Source: an uncultured Verrucomicrobiales bacterium
Lineage (GTDB): Bacteria > Verrucomicrobiota > Verrucomicrobiia > Verrucomicrobiales > Akkermansiaceae
Length of the DNA stretch: 5,170 bases
Direction of reading: 5' to 3'
Assembly: GCA_937952875.1 (NCBI GenBank)
Contig: CALFDI010000324.1
Span: 1-5,170, forward strand
In this document: positions 1 to 5,170 of the stretch, in pieces
Layout: every line of letters begins with the position of its first letter
Position numbering within the stretch: the stretch's first letter is position 1
Position numbers and translations under genes: made by a program
The notes under the pieces: generated by a model
What the model was told of the DNA's origin: nothing
Database searches by the model: none
Seen by the model: only the letters and a program-made list of their open reading frames with translations

Positions 1-329
1 ATTCAAGAGCACGTGCTGAAGTGGTTCTCAGTGTGGATGGGCTAGATGTGATGGACGGGAAGCCTGCTAGCGTTCGCAAGCGTGGTTACATTATAGAACC
101 AGGTAAGACACTTGAAGTCGAAGGCTTCCGCACGAGCAGAACTGAAGTGGCGCAATTCCGATTCTCTTCAGTCAATGCGTCTTATTCTGAGTTAAAGCAC
201 GGAACGAGTCGAAATGTAGGCGTCATCGGCGTCGCTGTCTTCACAGAGAAAGGAAATGATCCATGGGTATGGATGTCTAAAGAGGTCGCTCAGCGAAATG
301 CAGCAAATCCATTTGCCGAAGCTCCTTAG
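1..329 (+). CDS. Conserved protein of unknown function, 5'-truncated by the window edge
   Basis: The last 108 codons are visible, read from base 3, and end in TAG at 327-329. The frame is open to the left edge, so the start lies outside the window. A GTG at base 21 could be called as a start, but the residues before it are in frame and the conserved-looking core begins immediately after it, so truncation is more likely. The visible part has a pattern I recall from unnamed bacterial conserved proteins: SVDGLDVMDGKPAS (residues 10-23), KRGYIIEPG (26-34), EGFRTS (40-45), VAQFRF (49-54) and NVGVIGVAVF (71-80), then an acidic, Pro-containing tail ending NPFAEAP. It is rich in beta-strand-like segments and has no visible membrane helix. 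I know of no assigned function. Export cannot be judged without the N-terminus. The next + strand gene is 243 bp away, so a shared operon is doubtful. Confidence 0.8.
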   Translation, partial: SRARAEVVLSVDGLDVMDGKPASVRKRGYIIEPGKTLEVEGFRTSRTEVAQFRFSSVNASYSELKHGTSRNVGVIGVAVFTEKGNDPWVWMSKEVAQRNAANPFAEAP

Positions 330-347
330 AAAAATAGAGGAAAAAAT

Positions 348-371
348 ATGGCTAAAAAAACGGAGGGTTAG
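348..371 (+). CDS. Possible 7-codon mini-ORF (MAKKTEG) with its own ribosome-binding site
   Basis: ATG at 348 is preceded by GAGG (337-340) with a 7-nt A-rich spacer, one of the best-looking ribosome-binding sites in the window. It opens only seven codons, MAKKTEG, before TAG at 369-371. It lies 18 bp after the stop of the upstream gene, a spacing typical of a translationally linked second gene. It could be a leader peptide, the remnant of a decayed gene, or chance. A run of seven A residues (354-360) inside it is a place where an indel could have broken a longer frame, but the other two frames also close within a few codons (near 378 and 384), so a single indel does not restore a gene. Expression is unproven. 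Confidence 0.25.
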   Translation: MAKKTEG

Positions 372-380
372 CAGTTAGTT

Positions 381-386
381 TATAAT
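381..386 (+). promoter_or_regulatory. Candidate -10 box TATAAT upstream of the beta-helix gene
   Basis: A perfect sigma70-type TATAAT lies at 381-386, but no TTGACA-like -35 box sits at 16-18 bp upstream; the bases there are A-rich. If used, transcription would begin near 393 and give a leader of about 180 nt before the ATG at 573. That leader would contain the inverted repeats at 412-501. A second candidate -10, TAAAAT at 544-549, is nearer the gene and also lacks a -35 match. In AT-rich intergenic DNA either hexamer can occur by chance. Confidence 0.3.
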
Positions 387-411
387 CAGATCAAGAGTCA
401 TACAATTTTCC

Positions 412-501
412 AAACACTTGCACTGCAAGTAACGCCAAGCCGAATAACAACGATAAACGTATCATTTGTGTGCGCCCGTTCTGGGCGCACATGAAGTGTT
501 T
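412..501 (+). repeat. Cluster of nested and competing inverted repeats in the intergenic region
   Basis: Three pairings are visible. Outer arms AAACACTT (412-419) and AAGTGTTT (494-501) are perfect 8-bp complements. Inside them, TGTGCGCCC (469-477) and GGGCGCACA (483-491) form a perfect 9-bp, GC-rich stem with a 5-nt loop. ACTTGCA (416-422) and TGCAAGT (424-430) are perfect 7-bp arms around one base. This last pairing uses bases 416-419 of the outer left arm, so the outer stem and the left hairpin exclude each other. No T-tract follows the strong hairpin on either strand, so it is not a standard intrinsic terminator. It may be a structured leader of the downstream gene, a factor-dependent terminator or processing site for the upstream gene, or, for the 416-430 palindrome, an operator. 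Confidence 0.5.
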
Positions 502-572
502 CAAAGCACGCTCGAGAACAAGAATCTAACAATAAACAGAGAATAAAATCTGGGTAGTGGCATCTTAACAGA

Positions 573-2318
573 ATGCATAGAGTTTGCCTCATTATTTATC
601 TCTGTCTATGCGCGCAAGTTGCAGTCCTAGCTGAAACAATACTCGTAGAGAATACCCAGGATGCGGGCATAGGGTCACTACGAGCTGCCATTGCTGAGGC
701 TAATCAAGACTCAGACTCTGATGTCATTACATTTTCCCAAGGTGAGAATGGTTCGTTGAATTTCTTTGACGGCACTGTTCGCATGATTGCTCTTCTTTCA
801 CCTTTAGAAGTGACAGCTCCTCTTCAGATGATCGGTCCAGGAAGGAACGTGCTTCATTTATCGGGGCGGAATGCGAATCGAGTGCTTTCTCTGACAGGTT
901 CGACATCGGCTGAGCCTCATCGCTTAGAAGGATTAACGATTGAAAACGGTCAGAGCACGCTGGGCGGAGCTAATGTCCGAATTTTTGGTGCCTGTGAGAT
1001 CATTCGCTGTCACATAAGAGGAGGTCTGGCGACTGCGTTAAACGGAAGTGGTAATAATAGCCAAAACGCAGATGGTGGCGGCATTTTTCATTCAGGTGGC
1101 ACTCTACTTATCGATTCATGCGTGATCGCAAATAATAGCACAGTAGGAGGTTTTTCACAGGGTGGTGGTGTATACACTGAGTTCGGAAATGCTACGATTC
1201 GGAATTCTCGAATCGTAGGAAATACAACGAATGGATCAGTTGCTGAAGGTGGAGGAGTAGGATCGCGTTCTATTTTACTACTAGAGAATTGTGAGATTAC
1301 AGAAAATGAAACGTTAAATCGCTCATCTGGCGGAGGCGGCGTTTATGCAAGTGCCTCAATCGTGCTACGGCAATGCACAGTGTCGCAGAATATTGTTGGG
1401 CGAAATACTGGCATACAGGGGTATAGCGTCGGAGGTGCTTTTGCGAATGTCAGTGGCACTGCTACATTCGAGCATTGCACTATTACAGGGAATGCCGCTC
1501 CGACAGGGATGGGACAAGGAGCTGGAATCTCTAGTCTAAGTTCGGGCACACTTTCATTTTACAACTGCATTGTCGCAGGGAATGGGAATTCGGATCTCGA
1601 TGAGACTCCTAATCGCCAGCTGAACTACAGAGATGATGGCTTCAATTTATTTGGGACGGTAACGAATACGAATTTAAATAATTCTGCGAATCGGCAAGAC
1701 TCAAGTGAGTATGGGATCTCTAATCCACAGCTCAGCGTGCTGGGCTTTTATGGAGGGGAGACTCGTAGTCATGTTCCTCTTATTGGGAGCCCTGCCATCG
1801 ATGGTGGACCTACTGAGAGCGAGGCGATTGGCATTACTATTCCCGACTATGACCAGAGGGGGAGTGATTTCCCCCGTAATGTGAGAAATCGATTAGATCG
1901 TGGTGCTTCAGAAAGACAGTTTCGAATCGATGCTAATTCCAACGGCCTTCCAGATGCTTTAGAAGATCTGATACCTGGCCTTTCAGATAGCACTGGAGAT
2001 TTTGATCAAGATGGCGTCAATGATCGCACAGAGTATGAATTACTCGGTGTCGAGGCGCTGACAAATGCGGCTCTTAGGCCTTCTCTCAGAATTCTGCCGG
2101 CGTCTGATGCGAATGAGTGGCAGCTCACTTTTGGTCATTCTAGTAATCGCGAGTATCGAATATTAGTGAACTCTGACCTAGTCACTCCACCAAGCCCTAT
2201 AGAAGACGAATTCCAGGTGTTTCGTGATGTAGGACAAGCTTTGATAAATGTGCCTAGCAACGGTCCAAGAGCCTTTTATTTTCTAGAAGGCCGTGTGCCT
2301 GATGAGCCGAGCGAATAG
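573..2318 (+). CDS. Exported parallel beta-helix protein with choice-of-anchor-Q-like region and calcium loops
   Basis: This complete 581-residue protein is predicted to be exported. Residues 1-20 are a hydrophobic signal peptide with probable cleavage after AVLA. Residues 30-55, including GSLRAAIAEAN and DVITF, resemble the CSLREA-type start of secreted beta-helix proteins. Six glycine-rich turns start near residues 168, 197, 226, 253, 287 and 316; most carry a strand ending in N-x-CxIxxN, the parallel beta-helix pattern. SPAID (406-410), DQRG (427-430) and LDRGASE (441-447) match the choice-of-anchor Q layout. Next come DANSNGLPD (453-461) and a full calcium loop, DFDQDGVNDRTE (476-487). 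Residues 500-581 form a beta-rich C-terminal domain I cannot assign. Ligand or substrate is unknown; adhesion or polysaccharide binding are possible, and no catalytic site is evident. The ATG at 573 has no Shine-Dalgarno, but it is the only start giving a signal peptide. Confidence 0.88.
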   Translation: MHRVCLIIYLCLCAQVAVLAETILVENTQDAGIGSLRAAIAEANQDSDSDVITFSQGENGSLNFFDGTVRMIALLSPLEVTAPLQMIGPGRNVLHLSGRNANRVLSLTGSTSAEPHRLEGLTIENGQSTLGGANVRIFGACEIIRCHIRGGLATALNGSGNNSQNADGGGIFHSGGTLLIDSCVIANNSTVGGFSQGGGVYTEFGNATIRNSRIVGNTTNGSVAEGGGVGSRSILLLENCEITENETLNRSSGGGGVYASASIVLRQCTVSQNIVGRNTGIQGYSVGGAFANVSGTATFEHCTITGNAAPTGMGQGAGISSLSSGTLSFYNCIVAGNGNSDLDETPNRQLNYRDDGFNLFGTVTNTNLNNSANRQDSSEYGISNPQLSVLGFYGGETRSHVPLIGSPAIDGGPTESEAIGITIPDYDQRGSDFPRNVRNRLDRGASERQFRIDANSNGLPDALEDLIPGLSDSTGDFDQDGVNDRTEYELLGVEALTNAALRPSLRILPASDANEWQLTFGHSSNREYRILVNSDLVTPPSPIEDEFQVFRDVGQALINVPSNGPRAFYFLEGRVPDEPSE

Positions 2319-2320
2319 AA

Positions 2321-3436
2321 TTAGACGTTAAATCTGAATTCAATGATATCACCGTCTTCGACCGTGTAGTCTTTACCTTCGATGCGGAGTTTTCCTGCAT
2401 CACGGCAAGCAGACTTACTTCCTAATTCTGTGAAGTCATCATAATGCATGACCTCTGCGGCAATGAATCCACGTTCAAAATCTCCATGGATAACGCCGGC
2501 GGCTGCAGGCGCCTTATCTCCAGCAGTGATGGTCCACGCGCGAGTCTCCATCTCACCAGTAGTGATGTATGTGCGGAGGCCTAACAGGTGATAAACGGAT
2601 TTAATCAGTTCTGATACGCCAGAATCTGTGACTCCCATATCTGCGAGAAATTCTTGGGCGTCGTCACCGTCTAGCTCGATGAGTTCTTCTTCGATACGTG
2701 CTGAGATCACTACGATTTCTGCTCCATGGCTCTCAGCAGCATAGGTTTTGACCTGCGATACGAGCGGATGGGCATCTGGATTTTCGACAGCAGCAGCGAG
2801 TTCATCTTCGCTCACATTACATGCGAAGAGCGTCTTCTTGGAAGATAGGAGAAAGAAGTCACGCATCAGTTTTCTCTCATCATCATTTAAGTCAGCTGTG
2901 AGAGCAGGTTTCCCTTGGTCGAGATGAGGGAGGAGCTTGTCGATCAGTTCGACTTCTGCCTTTGACTCTTTATCTCCAGACTTCGCTTTTTTTACGCGAG
3001 ACGTTTTGCGTTTATCAAGAGCGGCTATGTCAGCCAGAATAAGTTCAGAATTAATAATCTCGATGTCGCGCGTGGGATCGACCGAGCCTAGCTCATGAAT
3101 GATGTCATCATTTTCAAAGCAACGGATGACTTGGACGATAGCATCCGTTTCGCGAATGTTTGCGAGAAATTTATTTCCTAGGCCTTCTCCTTTGGAGGCG
3201 CCTTCGACGAGACCTGCGATGTCTACGAATTCGATGGCTGTCGGAATGCACTTTGTGCTGTTAGACATTTTCGACAACACATCGAGGCGTTCGTCAGGCA
3301 CAGAGACCATTCCAATATTTGGATCGATTGTGCAAAATGGATAGTTAGCTGCTTCTGCATTACGAGTGCGTGTGAGAGCATTAAAAAGAGTGGATTTACC
3401 AACATTTGGCATCCCGACGATTCCGGCCTTGAGCAT
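2321..3436 (-). CDS. ychF: Redox-regulated ATPase YchF (OBG-family, OLA1-like)
   Basis: YchF is a cytoplasmic TRAFAC P-loop NTPase that prefers ATP to GTP, binds ribosomes and is linked in E. coli to oxidative-stress control. The P-loop GMPNVGKS is at residues 8-15. The G3 region DIAGLVEGASKGEGLGNKFL (72-91) has Leu where Ras has its catalytic Gln, typical of this family. The G4 position is NVSED (207-211), the NxxE form associated with ATP rather than the GTP-type NKxD. A helical, lysine-rich segment (about 130-195) follows the G domain, and residues 285-371 are the TGS domain ending FRFNV. The Cys in PFCTI (35) is also in E. coli YchF. I chose ATG at 3436, giving 371 residues, close to the 363 of E. 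coli, with AAGG nine bases upstream. A TTG at 3472 would add 12 residues unlike the family. All core motifs look intact. It converges on the beta-helix gene with 2 bp between stops. Confidence 0.97.
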   Translation of the reverse strand: MLKAGIVGMPNVGKSTLFNALTRTRNAEAANYPFCTIDPNIGMVSVPDERLDVLSKMSNSTKCIPTAIEFVDIAGLVEGASKGEGLGNKFLANIRETDAIVQVIRCFENDDIIHELGSVDPTRDIEIINSELILADIAALDKRKTSRVKKAKSGDKESKAEVELIDKLLPHLDQGKPALTADLNDDERKLMRDFFLLSSKKTLFACNVSEDELAAAVENPDAHPLVSQVKTYAAESHGAEIVVISARIEEELIELDGDDAQEFLADMGVTDSGVSELIKSVYHLLGLRTYITTGEMETRAWTITAGDKAPAAAGVIHGDFERGFIAAEVMHYDDFTELGSKSACRDAGKLRIEGKDYTVEDGDIIEFRFNV

Positions 3437-3492
3437 GCTGCGGAGCCTTGTGATTGCGACGACTTTTGTCAAGCAGTGGAGGCTTTCCGAGA

Positions 3493-3528
3493 GCTCTCTT
3501 TTAGAGGGAGTGTCTTTTTTCGTTTTTT
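3493..3528 (+). terminator. Terminator-like hairpin with T-tracts in the ychF / beta-helix intergenic region
   Basis: CTCTCT (3494-3499) can pair with AGGGAG (3505-3510), six pairs including one G-T, around a 5-nt loop. Two T6 runs follow at 3515-3520 and 3523-3528, separated by CG. The shape is that of an intrinsic terminator read on the + strand, but the stem is short and the first T run begins four bases after it. No + strand gene ends nearby. It could block read-through antisense to ychF, or attenuate transcripts entering the gene at 3571. On the - strand it would lie in the ychF leader with an A-rich tract before the stem and no T run after it. Confidence 0.3.
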
Positions 3529-3536
3529 CTGTTTAA

Positions 3537-3560
3537 GAAACGACCATATTTATACGTTTC
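3537..3560. repeat. Inverted repeat GAAACG-N12-CGTTTC, possible operator
   Basis: GAAACG (3537-3542) and CGTTTC (3555-3560) are perfect 6-bp inverted arms around a 12-bp AT-rich core. The core contains the candidate ychF -10 box. Two half-sites 18 bp apart would suit a dimeric helix-turn-helix regulator acting on either divergent gene. A 6-bp arm pair in a 134-bp intergenic region can also occur by chance. Confidence 0.3.
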
Positions 3561-3577
3561 CTCTTAGATTATGTCTT
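3549..3577 (-). promoter_or_regulatory. Candidate sigma70 promoter for ychF
   Basis: On the - strand, TATAAA (3554-3549) matches TATAAT at five of six positions. Exactly 17 bp upstream is AAGACA (3577-3572), which matches TTGACA at four positions. Transcription would start near 3542 and give a ychF leader of about 105 nt. The -35 box overlaps the start codon region of the divergent gene at 3571. A perfect TTGACA also occurs on the - strand at 3472-3467, but it has no -10 box at proper spacing and lies too near the ychF start. Confidence 0.35.
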
Positions 3578-5170
3578 TGTTTCTTCGACTTTTAGTCATT
3601 TCTTTTTTCAGCTCCTCCATTTCACAGCTTTACGCTGAAGAGGATGAGGCGAACATTTATATCCATCCTAGGGGGAACGATTCGAATCTCGGAACGAAGG
3701 CGAAGCCTAAACGGACGGTGGAGGCCGCATTGGAGGCAATTCGTGATTATAGAGACAAAGGCATTATCTCTGAGAAAACTCAGGTGAATGTCTGGCTCCG
3801 TGGTGGACGTTATGAATTGAAGGAAACGATAGGAATCGATTTTCGCGATAGTGGAACGGCTGAGAAACCATTGCGAATCAGCTCTGCTCCAGGTGAAAGA
3901 GCGATTTTAGATGGGAATCGTAACGTTGATCTTCGTCTGTTCCGGAAACCAGATGCTGAAGATAAAGCCTTACTCCCAAAGAATGCACATGATTCAGTTG
4001 TGGTGGCTACGATACCTGAAGGCGAGCTGTCGAAAGGTCTCGCGTCACCAGATGCTCAGATGAGCTTTGGAGGCAAGATGCTCAGGGTGGCTCGTTTCCC
4101 AAATGTTGGCTTTTCCTATGTCTCTAAGACTCTCGAACGAGATAAAGCCAAGGCTATAGGAACGAAGCAAAAGCCGCTAGGCGTAAAAATACGTCTTAAG
4201 CCAGCTCCTAGCATAGATCTGAGTCAGCAGATAGCTGAACTCAACACAGGGATGCTGAAGGGATATTTGGGGGCCGCTTGGTTGAAAGAAGAATTCCATT
4301 TAGCCTCTGGGGATGGCAGTGTGATCAAGTTACAAGAGGGCACGAAATATGGTTTCCCTCGTCCGACAAAAATTGGCCGAGTTTATTTAGAAGATCTTCC
4401 TGGATTACTCGATGAACCTGGAGAATGGCACTATAATCCTGATTCGAGGAAGCTTTACATATGGCCTTCAGGTCCCTTGGGGGCTGAGTCAGTGATTGGT
4501 CTGTGGGACGGACCCGAAGCCTTTCACCTCAGTCAGTGTGATTATGTCTCTATAGAGCGAATAACGATCGAGAACCTAGGCCGCGGGAGGAATGGGGATG
4601 GAGCCATTAGTATAAAAGGTGGCACAGGGAATCGGGTAAAAGGCTGCACGATTCGGAATATCGCTAGCCCTCTAACGGTTATAAACATTATAGATGGTAA
4701 AAATAATGGGATGCTGAGCTGTGATATCTACGATAGCGATCTTGGCTGCCGCCTTTATGGCGGTTCAGCGACAGCCACGGAGATCATTCATGGAAAAAAT
4801 TTCATCGAGAACTGTCACTTTACTCAGCTCTATTCACGAAGCTTCTATGGTGGAGTCTGCGGGATGAAAGGAGCAGGGAATATCTTTCGAAACAACCTCT
4901 GCCATAATCATAACGGACAGATTATCACGGTGAATGGTCCTGAGAATCTTCTAGAGCGTAACGAGATCTTTAATTCGGGTATAGAAGAAGGGGATGGCGG
5001 GACAATTTATCAGGGAGCTTCCTTTACGAGCTGGGCGAATAGAATTCAGCACAATTTCTTTCACCACATCATCTGTATCCCGAAGGTCTATACACGTGCT
5101 GCGATCTTATCAGATGATGAAGATATGGGGGATGAGGTCGTGGGGAATGTTTTCTTCAAAGCGGGTGAAG
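3571..5170 (+). CDS. Exported parallel beta-helix protein, candidate carbohydrate-active enzyme, 3'-truncated
   Basis: The first 533 codons are visible, and the frame is open to the right edge. The ATG at 3571 follows an in-frame TAG two codons upstream, so no earlier start is possible; there is no Shine-Dalgarno. Residues 1-22 are a signal peptide with probable cleavage after LYA. IYIHPRGNDSNLGTKAKP (29-46) is the usual opening of pectate-lyase-like beta-helix proteins, followed by WLRGGRYEL (75-83) and APGERAILDG (106-115). Residues about 160-300 look like the beta-sandwich insert seen in several beta-helix glycosidases, ending in GLLDEPGEWHYNPDSRKLYI (278-297). Helix coils continue from about 320. 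EEGDGGTIYQG (472-482) and ILSDDEDMG (512-520) carry conserved-looking acidic residues. The pattern recalls GH141/GH120-type proteins or related unassigned families; I cannot choose one, and catalysis is inferred. The likely site is the periplasm or cell surface. Confidence 0.85.
   Translation, partial: MSLFLRLLVISFFSSSISQLYAEEDEANIYIHPRGNDSNLGTKAKPKRTVEAALEAIRDYRDKGIISEKTQVNVWLRGGRYELKETIGIDFRDSGTAEKPLRISSAPGERAILDGNRNVDLRLFRKPDAEDKALLPKNAHDSVVVATIPEGELSKGLASPDAQMSFGGKMLRVARFPNVGFSYVSKTLERDKAKAIGTKQKPLGVKIRLKPAPSIDLSQQIAELNTGMLKGYLGAAWLKEEFHLASGDGSVIKLQEGTKYGFPRPTKIGRVYLEDLPGLLDEPGEWHYNPDSRKLYIWPSGPLGAESVIGLWDGPEAFHLSQCDYVSIERITIENLGRGRNGDGAISIKGGTGNRVKGCTIRNIASPLTVINIIDGKNNGMLSCDIYDSDLGCRLYGGSATATEIIHGKNFIENCHFTQLYSRSFYGGVCGMKGAGNIFRNNLCHNHNGQIITVNGPENLLERNEIFNSGIEEGDGGTIYQGASFTSWANRIQHNFFHHIICIPKVYTRAAILSDDEDMGDEVVGNVFFKAGE

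Noticed and set aside
354..371. Programmed frameshift at the A7 run in the mini-ORF
   Set aside because: The zero-frame phase does not fit an X XXY YYZ heptamer, and the alternative frames stop within a few codons.
469..491. Intrinsic terminator at the 9-bp GC-rich hairpin
   Set aside because: Neither side has a T-tract on the transcribed strand, so only a structural element is claimed.
405..505. Integron attC-like site suggested by the paired outer arms and the hairpin
   Set aside because: The arms do not carry the RYYYAAC and GTTRRRY core boxes in the right places, no second copy exists in the window, and no integrase is seen.
398..592. A 64-codon open frame on the - strand covering the intergenic region
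   Set aside because: The protein is Cys-rich and low in recognisable pattern, the start has no ribosome-binding site, and it runs through the inverted repeats and into the start of the + strand gene. Chance is the simplest reading.
1343..1549. Short open frames on both strands inside the first beta-helix gene
   Set aside because: They lie wholly within a convincing coding region with signal peptide and repeats, and have no start signals or family features.
1070..1570. DNA-level tandem repeat in the glycine-rich part of the beta-helix gene
   Set aside because: The periodicity is at the protein level with diverged codons; no adjacent DNA units are near-identical.
3099..3405. Short open frames overlapping ychF in other frames
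   Set aside because: ychF is unambiguous across this region; these are alternative-frame readings of its conserved G domain.
3437..3472. TTG at 3472 as the ychF start
   Set aside because: The extra 12 residues are absent from the family, while ATG at 3436 gives a family-like length and has AAGG upstream.

Overview
The window reads as a chromosomal piece of a moderate-GC Gram-negative bacterium. The gene types (secreted parallel beta-helix proteins, one with a choice-of-anchor-Q-like module and calcium loops, beside a housekeeping ATPase) would suit Verrucomicrobiota or a neighbouring PVC lineage. That placement is inference from style; no taxonomic marker such as rRNA is present.

Layout. 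(1) 1-329, + strand: the 3' end of a conserved protein of unknown function, cut by the left edge. (2) 330-572: a 243-bp intergenic stretch with a 7-codon ORF behind a good ribosome-binding site, a perfect TATAAT, and a cluster of inverted repeats that can fold in alternative ways. (3) 573-2318, + strand: a complete 581-residue exported beta-helix protein with six glycine-rich coils of about 29 residues, an anchor-Q-like region, a calcium-loop segment and an unrecognised C-terminal domain. (4) 2321-3436, - strand: ychF, the universal OBG-family ATPase, convergent with the previous gene and only 2 bp from it. (5) 3437-3570: the divergent intergenic region, with a candidate ychF promoter, an inverted repeat and a terminator-like hairpin. 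(6) 3571 to the right edge, + strand: the first 533 codons of a second exported beta-helix protein resembling carbohydrate-active enzymes; the gene runs off the window.

The genes do not form one pathway. No two complete genes share an operon: directions are +, +, -, +, with a long gap between the first two. The biological theme is two unrelated exported beta-helix proteins on either side of a core gene, which fits a polysaccharide-degrading or surface-adhesive lifestyle (inference). I found no mobile element, CRISPR array, tRNA, rRNA or defence system, and nothing I can defend as a new multi-gene system. The least explained parts are the structured leader at 412-501 and the two unassigned protein domains.
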